Source: Amphibacillus indicireducens (lineage in GTDB: Bacteria; Bacillota; Bacilli; Bacillales; Amphibacillaceae). From it: a stretch of DNA of 40,171 nt. Both the position numbers and the translations under genes were made by a program. The notes beneath the pieces were generated by a model. The model was not told the origin of the DNA. It saw only the letters and a list, made by a program, of their open reading frames with translations, and ran no database searches. The stretch is taken from assembly GCF_039539605.1 (NCBI RefSeq), contig NZ_BAABDL010000002.1:1-40171 (forward strand). The letters run 5' to 3'. Shown here one piece after another: positions 26,691 through 35,425 of the stretch. The first letter of the stretch is position 1. The number at the start of each line of letters is the position of its first letter.

Positions 26691-26981
26691 ATGAGTGATA
26701 AGCAAGTTATTAAACGTTCAGCGACTATTTTTAAATTATTAGGAGATGAATCAAAACTCTCTATTCTCTATTTGTTATCAAAAGAAGAGTCGAATGTCTC
26801 AACGATTGTAGAGAAAACAGGCATTGAACAGTCGAATGTCTCGCATCATTTAAAAACATTGAAAGATAGCCGTTTAGTGTCGTCTAGAAGAGAAGGTAAA
26901 TCTGTAATTTACTTTCCTGATGACCATCATGTTTATGAAATTATTGCCCAAGTTTTTGCTCATGTTAAAGAAGATGAGTAA
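26691..26981 (+). CDS. SmtB/CzrA-type ArsR-family metal sensor
   Basis: A 96-residue winged-helix repressor (recognition region TGIEQSNVSHHLKTLKDSRLV, wing SRREGKSVIYF). The ELCVC metal site of ArsR/CadC is absent. The last helix carries D-x-H-x10-H-x2-E (DDHHVYEIIAQVFAHVKE), which matches the alpha-5 zinc/cobalt site of SmtB (D104, H106, H117, E120). It should therefore release DNA on binding zinc or cobalt. ATG 26691 follows GGAGG. Its terminator separates it from the metal ATPase gene, whose promoter holds the likely operator. Confidence 0.9.
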   Translation: MSDKQVIKRSATIFKLLGDESKLSILYLLSKEESNVSTIVEKTGIEQSNVSHHLKTLKDSRLVSSRREGKSVIYFPDDHHVYEIIAQVFAHVKEDE

Positions 26982-26992
26982 CGCCCAATTAA

Positions 26993-27035
26993 ACTCTTTG
27001 CTTTATGGCCAGCCTATAAAGTAAAGAGTTTTTTT
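26993..27035 (+). terminator. Terminator after the SmtB-like gene
   Basis: ACTCTTTGCTTTAT pairs with TATAAAGTAAAGAGT around GGCCAGCC, followed by seven T residues. Confidence 0.9.
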
Positions 27036-27050
27036 ATGTAATTGATTCAC

Positions 27051-27115
27051 TTGACGATTATAAAAAGAAATTATATAATGAATGCACATTCATATGAACA
27101 ACCACTCATATGAAT
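27051..27115 (+). promoter_or_regulatory. Promoter and SmtB-type operators of the metal ATPase gene
   Basis: TTGACG (27051-27056), a 17-base spacer and TATAAT (27074-27079) form a near-consensus promoter. TGAATG-CA-CATTCA (27079-27092) starts on the last base of the -10. ATTCATATGA (27088-27097) and TCATATGAAT (27106-27115) form a perfect 10-base inverted repeat with 8 bases between. These ATATGAA-type palindromes resemble ArsR/SmtB operators, and binding would block RNA polymerase. The true start codon (27164) lies downstream, so the ATG at 27110 is operator sequence. Confidence 0.8.
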
Positions 27116-27163
27116 AAGAATGATTACGATTTAGAAATATTAAAAATGCAAGGAGAGAACAAG

Positions 27164-29113
27164 ATGGACAATTTCAGTGAGTCAATAATAGCTAAACATA
27201 ATTCTCATCACTGCCATGGGCATTCACATGATCACGATCACGGGAAAATCCCGGTTATTCTTTACTTTATTGGGTTAGTTTCAGCTGTGATCGCTCTCTT
27301 ATTGAGCAGGGACTACTCGGTAATAAAAAATTTGTTCTTTGTAACAGCGATGATTACAGCGGGATATCATGTGATTATTCTTGAAGGTGTGAGTGAAACG
27401 ATTGAAAATACAAAAGCAAGCGGAAAGTTTACTCCTAATTCACATGTTTTAATGGGATTAGCTGCACTTGGAGCGTCCTTACTTGGCGAGTTTTGGGAAG
27501 GCTCTTTATTAATTTTGATTTTTTCAGGTGCTCATTTCTTAGAAGAATATGCTGAAGGAAGAAGTAAACGTGAAATCACAAATTTATTAGAAATGAATCC
27601 AACAACAGCTCGCTTAATAACATCAGATGGACAGACAAAGATGATAGAAGTTAGTCAATTAAAAATCGGTGATCAGCTCCAAGTGTTAAATGGTGATCAA
27701 ATCCCGATTGACGGCAAGATTTTAAGTGGATCAACATCCATCGATGAGTCATCGATTACTGGTGAAAGTATCCCACAAGAAAAGTCGACTGGTGATGACG
27801 TATTCGGCAGTACAATAAATGGCACAGGTTCATTTACAATGGAAGTGACAAAAACTGAAGCGGATACTGTTTTTTCAAGTATTCTAAAACTCGTCAACCA
27901 AAATCAAGGCAATCAAACAAAGGTAGCAACAGAAATTGAAAAGTTTATCCCTAACTATGTGACGCTTGTTTTAATAGCTGTTCCGTTGATGATTTTAGCA
28001 GGACCATTTCTATTTAACTGGACATGGATCAACAGTGTTTCGAGAGGGCTGGTTGTGTTAGTGGCTGCTTCACCATGTGCTTTAGCAGCAGCTACTGTTT
28101 CGACAACATTATCAACGACTTCAAGCTTAGCCAAAAAAGGAGTGCTTTCGAAAGGGAGCTCCTATTTATCACAGTTAGCAAATATTGATGCAATTGCATT
28201 TGACAAAACAGGGACGTTAACTAAAGGTAAGCCTGAAGTGACTGATTATTATTTTCTAGACTTGGTTAATCAACAAGAAATCATTGATCTTATCGTTGCG
28301 CTTGAAAGGGAATCCAATCACCCACTAGCTCGTGCGATTCTAGGCAAATTTGAAGCAAAAAATCAAATCACAATTGATGTAACGAATCAAATTGGCAAAG
28401 GATTAACAGGAGACTATCAAGGAAAAACGTATCGAATTGGTAAGCCAACTTCGTTTAATCAGGTCCCTGATAAAATTGCCCAATTAAATACAGACTGGGC
28501 TGCACAAGGAAACACAGTTGTTTACGTTGCTGAAAATGAGACAGTTGTTGGTCTGATAGGGCTAATGGATCTGCCAAGGGTAGAAGCTAAAGCGACAATC
28601 CAATACTTTAAAGACCTAGGTATCCAGACAACATTAATTACAGGCGATTCTGAAATGACCGGGAATGCTGTTGGAAAAGCACTAGGCATCGATCAAGTTG
28701 TTGCGGATGTTATGCCTGAGGACAAATCAAGAATGATTGATCAACAGAAAGAAACGTATGGTGTCGTTGGAATGGTTGGCGACGGAGTGAATGATGCGCC
28801 AGCACTGGTCAATGCTGATGTTGGGATTGCAATGGGTGAAGGTACGGACGTTGCAGTAGAGGTGTCAGACTTAGCTTTAATGAAAAATGATTTGGCTAAG
28901 TTAGTCAATGCTCATCAACAATCAACAAAGATGAATCGAGTCATCTGGCAAAATATCATATTCTCCATGGTTGTTGTCCTATTTTTAATTATCGTGAGCT
29001 TTTTAGGATTAGCTGATATGACACTCAGCGTCATTGTCCATGAAGGAAGTACGCTAGTTGTGATTTTGAATGGGCTTCGTTTATTGAGAATGAATAAAAA
29101 ATTACTCGTTTAA
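27164..29113 (+). CDS. P1B-4-type heavy-metal translocating ATPase
   Basis: A 649-residue metal efflux pump. A His-rich cytosolic tail (HNSHHCHGHSHDHDHGK) replaces the usual CxxC metal-binding domain. The membrane motif is SPC (AASPCALAAATVS, near residue 303), with DKTGTLTKG (phosphorylated Asp near 347), the HP motif in ESNHPLARAI, VGDGVNDAPALVNADVGIAMG, and HEGSTLVVILNGLRLL in the last helix. SPC together with HEGST defines the P1B-4 subgroup (cobalt, zinc, ferrous iron or cadmium efflux; PfeT/ZosA, CoaT). ATG 27164 follows AAGGAGAG. It is controlled by the upstream SmtB-like sensor through the operator at its promoter. Confidence 0.93.
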   Translation: MDNFSESIIAKHNSHHCHGHSHDHDHGKIPVILYFIGLVSAVIALLLSRDYSVIKNLFFVTAMITAGYHVIILEGVSETIENTKASGKFTPNSHVLMGLAALGASLLGEFWEGSLLILIFSGAHFLEEYAEGRSKREITNLLEMNPTTARLITSDGQTKMIEVSQLKIGDQLQVLNGDQIPIDGKILSGSTSIDESSITGESIPQEKSTGDDVFGSTINGTGSFTMEVTKTEADTVFSSILKLVNQNQGNQTKVATEIEKFIPNYVTLVLIAVPLMILAGPFLFNWTWINSVSRGLVVLVAASPCALAAATVSTTLSTTSSLAKKGVLSKGSSYLSQLANIDAIAFDKTGTLTKGKPEVTDYYFLDLVNQQEIIDLIVALERESNHPLARAILGKFEAKNQITIDVTNQIGKGLTGDYQGKTYRIGKPTSFNQVPDKIAQLNTDWAAQGNTVVYVAENETVVGLIGLMDLPRVEAKATIQYFKDLGIQTTLITGDSEMTGNAVGKALGIDQVVADVMPEDKSRMIDQQKETYGVVGMVGDGVNDAPALVNADVGIAMGEGTDVAVEVSDLALMKNDLAKLVNAHQQSTKMNRVIWQNIIFSMVVVLFLIIVSFLGLADMTLSVIVHEGSTLVVILNGLRLLRMNKKLLV

Positions 29114-29124
29114 AAATATAGCTT

Positions 29125-29168
29125 AAAGCAGTGGGTCCTTAACCAATTGAGGTAGCTCACTGCTTTTC
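29125..29168 (+). terminator. Terminator after the metal ATPase gene
   Basis: AAAGCAGTG pairs with CACTGCTTTT around a 24-base loop. Confidence 0.7.
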
Positions 29169-29402
29169 TAATTATCGTATTATACAAATTATAACCTCGG
29201 AAATAAACCTTTTTACACAGGAACTTAAAACTATACTATAATCACTAGCGTTGCATAAAAAGTGATTGATAAAGTCAAGTGTTAATTTTTCATCAAAATA
29301 TTAATTGACAAAATATTCTGTTATTAATCAGCTTCGCGCTAAGAAAAAAGTCAATGGGCATGAAAGGTAGCCCTTCAACCATTTTTTGAATATTATACAT
29401 TT

Positions 29403-30631
29403 TTAAACCAACGGATCATACGTCAGATTATCTAAGTGCAAAATATCTCCCGTCTCATATTGTGCCAAGGTCTCTGCAAAAATCCGGTCACTGTCCCACC
29501 TTCGTCGTCCACTGGATTTGCGTTCGGGTTCTTTATGTACTTCCAAGGCAAATGTTGTCATGGATTGATTGTAACAATCCCTTATCCAACGCAACATTTC
29601 CAACAAGGTGCCTTTGAAACCTACTTTGTGTTTCATTAAGATGATCAGACAAAAAGTAATCATGGTGAGGTAGACTTGATTGTAAACTGCATTTTCGCTC
29701 TTGCCATAAAGTTTTTTAATGACCAAATGTTGCTTGCCCCATTTGAAAAACAACTCAATTTTCCAACGGTTTCGGTAGATATCACTAATTTCTAGTGCAC
29801 TGCGCTTGGCATCATTACACACAATACGAATCTTGTTTCCGTTACTGTCCATTGTCCCTACTAACTGTAATTGATTCTCCATTTTCCCTATTGTCACAAT
29901 CGCATGCCGTGTAATGGGAGAAGATGCATCTACTGGTAATTCCTCTATGACGTTTACAACTGTATTGCTTTTGATGCGTGTCGCAAATCTGATTCCTTTT
30001 TTCGAATAGGCATCAAATTTCACAAAGTTGAAGTACCCACGATCGAATACATGAAGCACATCTTTTATGTAAACGATTAATTCATCTAGTCGTGTTTCAT
30101 CCGCTGGTCGAGCTGGCGTTAAGATCATTTGGTCTAACGAGACAGTATCATCACATAATCTAATCGACGTGTGCAATTTGATTCCAGCTTTCGTATCTCG
30201 AAAATCAGCCCATTCATAGCCGTTCAGACACATGGAAATGGTGGATGAATAATCAAATGAAGCTTATCCAATGCCTTTCCTGCTTTCACAGCTCCCAGTG
30301 TATACTGAACTTTTTGAATAAGATGACGAAGAATAACTTCCGTTATTTCATGTGGAATTTGTCTATTCTTCCGCGAGAGTTGCGACTTACTGATACTGTC
30401 CATCCCTACTAGTCGTTGCACCGTTTTTTTGCGTGAAACAGATTGGCTGATGACCGCAAGATTTTCTAACTTTTTAAGTTGTGCGTAAAGAAATAAGCGA
30501 ATATATGAAAGGGTATTTAACTTTTTAACATACTTGTCTATCCCTTCTACATCAATCATTTTTTGAATTATTTTTATATCTAATGGATGAATGTATTCCT
30601 TGAATACAGTTTTTATGGTATGATTGTCCAT
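29403..30631 (-). pseudogene. IS4-family transposase, frameshifted at the first catalytic Asp
   Basis: The upstream part (ATG 30631, after AAGGAG) encodes 135 residues ending LDKLHLIIHPPFPCV and then stops. The downstream part (to 29403) encodes NGYEWADFRDTKAGIKLH, a second Asp region VFDRGYFNF, and Y-x2-R-x3-E-x6-K (YRNRWKIELFFKWGKQHLVIK region), the IS4 signature. Adding one base near 30250 restores KLHLIDSSTISMCLNGYEW, so a single deleted base removes the first catalytic Asp codon (GAT to AT). The restored protein would be about 409 residues. It is presumed inactive in this copy. Confidence 0.92.
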
Positions 30632-30638
30632 GTGAACT

Positions 30639-30694
30639 CCTTATAATTTGGGATTTGGACAGGACTACCATACCCCTAATTATAAGGTTTTTTT
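30639..30694 (-). promoter_or_regulatory. Hairpin masking the transposase ribosome binding site
   Basis: On the transposase mRNA strand CCTTATAATT (30687-30678) pairs with AATTATAAGG (30648-30639), which contains most of the AAGGAG ribosome binding site. On the opposite strand the same hairpin is followed by TTTTTTT (30688-30694) and could act as a terminator for outward reading. Confidence 0.6.
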
Positions 30695-30826
30695 ATGATA
30701 ATTTGTAGTGGAAATTACCATTTTTCATAATATTGACACTAACCGTTTCACTTGACTTTAAGTGAAAAAGTTAATGCAACGCTAGTGTACTATAATATAA
30801 GTATTAAATCATAGCGGGTGAGCGCA

Positions 30827-32894
30827 ATGAAAGTAAACCTTAAATGTGTTCTTGTTTTTTGTATCCTTATTTTTCTGACTATTCAGTTAAATGGTGCTTT
30901 AATTGCACAGGTCAATGCGTCACCAGCCCCCCCGAGTCATTAATGGTCAGTTAGATTTACAAGAGCAATCCGTTGCTGACATTGGCCCAATTGACTTAGA
31001 TGGGGAATGGGCATTTTATTGGTGTGCGCTTTTTACGTCTGAAGAACTTTCTGATCCTAGCCCGCAAATAGTAAATGCTCCTGATGATTGGAGCCATTAT
31101 ACTGTTGATGGTGAAAACTTAGATGGATATGGCTATGCAACCTATTCAATGACGATTAAATTAGATGAGTCAGACATTGATGATGCTTATTCATTGTACA
31201 TACGGAGTATATCAAGTGCTTATGATTTATGGGTTAATCAAGAATTAGTTGCATCAGTTGGTGAGGTGGCGACGAACGAAAGGGATATGCGACCAGGAAA
31301 TTTGCCACAAGTGATTACATTTCAAACGGACAAACCTGAAATCGAGCTTGTTTTGCATGTTTCGAACTTTCATCAACGTAAATCAGGTTTATGGCAATCA
31401 ATTAGTTTTGGTAGAGCGGACCAAATTGCAGACCAGCGTGAAACTAGTGTTATAATTCAAGTTTTAATGGTTGGTGGCATTTTAATGATCGGAATGTATC
31501 ATTTAGTTTTATATTTACAACGTCCGAAGCATAAGTCTGCGCTTTATTTAGCAATTACTTGTTTTGGGGTTGGCATGCGAACGATGTTTTTAAAAGACAA
31601 TTTGTTTGCCCACTTATTTCCTAGGGTCAATTGGGAAGTTACGGTCAGTATTGAGTACTTAGTAGCCTTAGTGGCATTGCTATTTTTCTTGCTTTTCTTA
31701 GATGAAGGCTTATCACTATATATCCCTAAGAGGATCAATCGTCTCTTTATTGCTATGATCATATTATATAGTATTTTTATTGTCTTCACACCACCACGAA
31801 TTTTTACGAATACATTTTTTATTTTACAACTATTAGTGATCACGATTATCATCACGATTGTTATTATGACAATTTTAGCTGCGATCAAAAGGCAAGAGGG
31901 TGCATATCTTAATCTGATCGCCATTTTCATTCTATCAACGGCGGTGTTAAATGATCTATTTTATTATAGTCATCGAATCTCTACAGATGAGTTTATCTCA
32001 TTAGGATTATTATTTTATTTGTTTATTCAATCGGTTCACTTAGCAAGACGGTTTTCGCGTTCATTTGATGAGGTGGAGCAGCTTACTGGGGAATTAAAAA
32101 CACTTAATCAATCTCTAGAGTCGAAGGTTAAACTGCGGACGATTGAGTTACAGGAAGCGAATACGAATCTACAGAAGATGGAGGAAGTCAGACGTCGTTT
32201 ATTTGCTAATGTTTCTCATGAGCTAAATACACCACTCACGTTTATTCAAGGAAGTATTAAAGCAATGATGGATGGTTTAATTCCGAAAGATGAATCGAAA
32301 TATTTTAGAAGTGTTTATGAAGATACAAAAATGATGGCGCATATGATTAGTGATCTCCAAATGCTATCTAAACTAGATTATGGTCAGATTGATTTTTCCT
32401 TTCAATTAATTGAAACTCGAGCATTCTTCGCGAGTATCGTTGAAAAAGAGCAAATTATTTTTAACAAAAGTGAACTATCATTCGTTTTTTGTGAAAATTT
32501 TCCTCTAGAAATTGAGGCAATTTATTGTCAGATTGATCCTGTTCGGATTGAGCAAGCGGTGATGAATTTACTGATTAATGCAGAAAAGCACACCACAAAG
32601 GGTGGTTCGATTACGATGAAATTGGAAATTGACCAAAATCATAATCAATTGACTATTAGGATTGAAGATACAGGTGCAGGAATTGCTGAGCAAGATTTAC
32701 CGTTTGTGTTTGAGCGATTATATAAGGCGAAGAATCACAGTACAAAAACAGGTGGTGGGCTTGGCTTAGCTCTAGTAAAAGAATTTATCGAATCGCACGA
32801 CGGATCGGTCGGTGTTGAAAGTAAGCTTGGTCATGGAACGATGGTTTACTTTAGTTTACCAATTCAAACAATCGAGATGCTGGAGGTGAAATGA
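30827..32894 (+). pseudogene. 7TMR-DISM sensor histidine kinase, frameshifted at a C7 tract
   Basis: The natural start is ATG 30827 (after GGGTGAG), encoding a signal peptide (KVNLKCVLVFCILIFLTIQL, with a likely cleavage near VNA-SP). The frame stops at 30943, after seven C residues (30927-30933). With six C residues it would run on (APRVINGQ) into an extracellular 7TMR-DISMED2 sugar-binding-like domain (about 40-180), seven membrane helices (about 200-390), a coiled coil, HisKA with NVSHELNTPLTFIQGS, and HATPase (LLINAEKH, DTGAGI, GGGLGLALVKEF). The downstream ORF alone lacks a signal peptide, so surface delivery of the sensor domain is doubtful. The next gene is its response regulator, overlapping by 4 bases. 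Confidence 0.88.
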
Positions 32895-33502
32895 TGGTCA
32901 CTAGGAGAGTGTTAGTTGTCGAGGATGAAGAAAAAATTCGCTCACTTGTTGAACTTTATTTGATTAATAATGAATTTGATGCGATTACAGCGGAAAATGG
33001 TGAGCAAGGATTAAGAAAGACAATCTTAGAAAAACCAGATTTAATTATACTGGATATTTTAATGCCAGATTTAAGTGGATTTGAAGTTTGCAAAATGATT
33101 CGTAAAACAGAAGGTCTTGAGAAGATCCCAGTTATTTTTTTAAGTTCGCTGCAAGAAAGTGAAATGATCATTGAAGGTTTGGATACGGGTGGCGATGATT
33201 ATATCACGAAACCGTTTGATCCGAATGTGCTGATTGCCAGAATCAATGCTATTTTTCGTCGAATTGAGAAAAAGCAGACGGTAGATTATGAAAAAATGCA
33301 GTTGATTTTCGAGCAATTGACTTACCAAGAGCGGAAAATTTTACAGTGGATTGAGAAAGGTTATACAAATAAAGAAATTGCAGAAAAGCTTCAACTGACT
33401 GAAGGGACGGTTAAAGTGTATAACCATACGATTTTTCAAAAATTACAGGTTAAAAATCGGACACAGGCGATTGTGCGAGCAAAGGAAGTCAATTTTCTAT
33501 AA
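32891..33502 (+). CDS. Response regulator with LuxR-type DNA-binding domain
   Basis: A 203-residue regulator: receiver domain (VVEDEEKIR, phosphoacceptor Asp in IILDILMPDLSGFEV, Lys in DYITKPFDP) and a C-terminal GerE/LuxR helix-turn-helix (LTYQERKILQWIEKGYTNKEIAEKLQLTEGTVKVYNHTIFQKLQVKNRTQAI). The start overlaps the kinase stop (ATGATG), so the two are coupled. ATG 32894 is an equally possible start. A 7TMR-DISM kinase paired with this receiver-LuxR layout suggests response to an external carbohydrate or ligand; targets are unknown. Confidence 0.92.
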   Translation: MMVTRRVLVVEDEEKIRSLVELYLINNEFDAITAENGEQGLRKTILEKPDLIILDILMPDLSGFEVCKMIRKTEGLEKIPVIFLSSLQESEMIIEGLDTGGDDYITKPFDPNVLIARINAIFRRIEKKQTVDYEKMQLIFEQLTYQERKILQWIEKGYTNKEIAEKLQLTEGTVKVYNHTIFQKLQVKNRTQAIVRAKEVNFL

Positions 33503-33509
33503 AAACGAA

Positions 33510-33556
33510 GGGCAATTTTAATATGGTGATGTGTATTAAAATTGCCCTATTTATTT
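33510..33556 (+). terminator. Terminator after the two-component genes
   Basis: A perfect 14-base stem GGGCAATTTTAATA / TATTAAAATTGCCC around TGGTGATGTG, followed by TATTTATTTT. It may also serve the convergent small gene. Confidence 0.88.
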
Positions 33557-33560
33557 TGGT

Positions 33561-33737
33561 TTAATTTAGTTTTTCTTTAATGAGTATTTGTTTTTTATAG
33601 TTGTTATTTTTATTACTCTGTCCATTCTCTAAAAGACGCTTTAGTTGGTGAATCTCTCTTCTCAATTTATTATTTTCATCTATTAGATGCTGAATTGCTA
33701 TAGTTAATTGTTGTATTTGGAAATTGCTATCTTCCAT
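33561..33737 (-). CDS. Small coiled-coil protein of unknown function
   Basis: A 58-residue protein starting at ATG 33737, with GAGGAG eight bases upstream. It shows leucine/isoleucine heptads (QIQQLTIAIQHLIDENNKL, REIHQLKRLLENG) and a basic, Asn/Lys-rich tail. It resembles a short coiled coil that could dimerise; I do not recognise the family. The good ribosome binding site and the heptads argue for a real gene. Confidence 0.5.
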   Translation of the reverse strand: MEDSNFQIQQLTIAIQHLIDENNKLRREIHQLKRLLENGQSNKNNNYKKQILIKEKLN

Positions 33738-34097
33738 AATCAATGCTCCTCGTTTCAATCAATGTTATGATCTTATTATTCAAGGTATGCATCAAAATGC
33801 TCTTTTAGACAAATATTTCATTTAAAAATAATTAAAAGAGTAAAATTATTTGATAATTACAACCGTTTTAGAATGATTTACAAAAAAATTTGAAATTACA
33901 TATACCTTTTTGGGGCAAACTCTGTAAATGATCAATTTGCAATGTGTAAAATTAAGTTATATTATAGATTTAATATATTTCCACGCTCTTTAACTTCATT
34001 TTTCCTTCAACCGTTCACACTTTTTAATGTCCAAAGTAAGTTATAATCTCAATCTATCTTAAGTCTTTAATTAATAACAAGAAGCAGGTGATTTTGT
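33738..34097. promoter_or_regulatory. Intergenic region with the promoter of the second R-M locus
   Basis: A very AT-rich 360-base region without ORFs. On the plus strand TTGCAA (33937-33942), a 17-base spacer and TATTAT (33960-33965) make a plausible promoter, leaving a leader of about 125 bases before the methyltransferase start at 34098 (ribosome binding site AGGTGA). No other structure was recognised. Confidence 0.45.
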
Positions 34098-34747
34098 ATG
34101 AACAGTATTTTATCTTATCCCAATAGAGGACCGTATGGGGATGCAAGCTATCGAGGTAATTGTTCAGGATATATCATTAGAGATATACTTAATTATTATA
34201 GGCCTACATTTTTTTTAGAATGTTTTGCGGGTAGTGGTTCAGGATATGATGTTGCTAAAGGATTAGGGTATAAGAATAGTATTCATCTAGATCTTAATGA
34301 GAGATTTGGTAATTTCAATCTATTAACTGATCAACTACCTGTTGGTTCTGATTTAGTATTTAGTCATCCACCTTATTGGAATATTGTTAAATACTCTGGA
34401 CAAAATAATGTTTGGGGAAGTGAAGTCCATAAAGGTGATTTATCTCATATTGAAAATTATAGTGATTTTATTGAAAGGTTAGATATAATCAATAGAAAGA
34501 TATATGACAGTATAATAGAGGGGGGCGACATGCAATTTTAATTGGTGATGTTAGAAAGAAAGGGAAGTACTATTCTATTATTAAGGATATGATGTGGTAT
34601 GGTGAATTAGAGGCGCACCTCATTAAAGTACAATATAATACAAGAAGTCAGTACAAAAGATATTACAATCAAAGGTTTATTCCAATTGCTCATGAACACT
34701 TACTAATTTTTAGGAAACCTTATATGAAAATTTATGACTCAAATTGA
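34098..34747 (+). pseudogene. DNA methyltransferase, frameshifted at a G6 tract
   Basis: The first part (to 34541) has a SAM-binding motif (FLECFAGSGSGYDVAKGLGY) and the catalytic motif SHPPYWNIVKYSG of amino (N6-adenine or N4-cytosine) methyltransferases. It goes out of frame after IIEGG at a run of six G (34520-34525) and stops. One extra G restores a further 70 or so residues (RHAILIGDVRKKGKYYSIIK, then FIPIAHEHLLIFRKP) to TGA 34745-34747, giving a 216-residue protein with the usual C-terminal end of this family. The endonuclease gene follows. Similar proteins also occur in phages. Confidence 0.85.
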
Positions 34748-34823
34748 GTTAATTTACATGGAATTTTGTATTATTTGTGATAATATTAACTTAATTAAGT
34801 GAACGTTGAGGGAGGTGAAGAAT

Positions 34824-35417
34824 ATTTCTGTAAAGCAGATACCTCAGTTTGTGCGTGATAATTATGCAATTTATGAATGGCGCCATGCTTCAGCGATTAT
34901 GCAGAATGATTTTCCCGATGAATGGCGGGATATTATTGATGTCTTACAGAATTTTAGACTACTTAAAAGTAACCTTATTGTTGGCGGAGGAAGAAAGTCA
35001 AAAATTGCAGAAAACTTTGATGCTTTTCTTTATGAACGAGATTGGGAAGAAAAATCTTTCGATACTAAAATTGTTATTGACGGTACAGAATTTATTACAC
35101 CTACACATAAGGTTGACTGCTATAAAAATCGTGTTGCTGTAGAAATTGAGTGGAATAATAAGACGGAATTCTATGACCGAGATTTAAATAACTTTAGAAT
35201 GTTATTTGAACTGAATGCGATCAGTGTGGGGATTATTATCACTAGAACTAGTGAATTACAACAAATATTTAATCAAATTGGTAGGGGAAATTCATTTGGT
35301 TCTTCTACTACGCATTTAAATAAGCTGCTACCAAAAATAGATGGGGGTGGTGGCGGGGGTTGCCCTATTTTAGTGTTTGGAATTAAAGATAGCTTGTATG
35401 TAGATGATATAAAGTAA
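34824..35417 (+). CDS. BglII/BstYI-family type II restriction endonuclease
   Basis: The family is recognised from KVDCYKNRVAVEIEWNNK (containing the catalytic Asp and Glu-x-Glu cluster), FYDRDLNNFRMLFELNAISVGIIITR and the Gly-rich IDGGGGGGCPILVFGI. Relatives cut AGATCT or RGATCY. No ATG, GTG or TTG lies at a proper distance from the strong GGGAGGTG (34810-34817). The best start is ATT 34824, six bases downstream, giving M-SVKQIPQFVRDNY and 197 residues. The alternative, TTG 34806, has no ribosome binding site. A weak start would limit the amount of a toxic nuclease. Confidence 0.8.
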   Translation: MSVKQIPQFVRDNYAIYEWRHASAIMQNDFPDEWRDIIDVLQNFRLLKSNLIVGGGRKSKIAENFDAFLYERDWEEKSFDTKIVIDGTEFITPTHKVDCYKNRVAVEIEWNNKTEFYDRDLNNFRMLFELNAISVGIIITRTSELQQIFNQIGRGNSFGSSTTHLNKLLPKIDGGGGGGCPILVFGIKDSLYVDDIK

Positions 35418-35425
35418 AAACGGTA

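Larger units (their letters stand above)
29234..30796. mobile_element. Complete IS4-family insertion sequence with 9-bp target duplication
   Basis: The element runs 29243-30787 (1545 bases). Its ends are inverted repeats beginning CACTAGCGTTGCAT on both strands, with further similarity inward (AAAGTCAAGTG). The direct repeat TACTATAAT at 29234-29242 and 30788-30796 is the target duplication. One transposase gene on the minus strand carries the IS4 YREK signature and is frameshifted. The intact target duplication indicates a fairly recent insertion. Confidence 0.93.

Noticed and set aside
27110..27163. Upstream ATG extension of the metal ATPase
   Set aside because: This ATG lies in the operator palindrome without a ribosome binding site; ATG 27164 has AAGGAGAG.
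34849..35142. A 97-residue plus-strand ORF
   Set aside because: It overlaps the BglII-family endonuclease in another frame and shows no domain.
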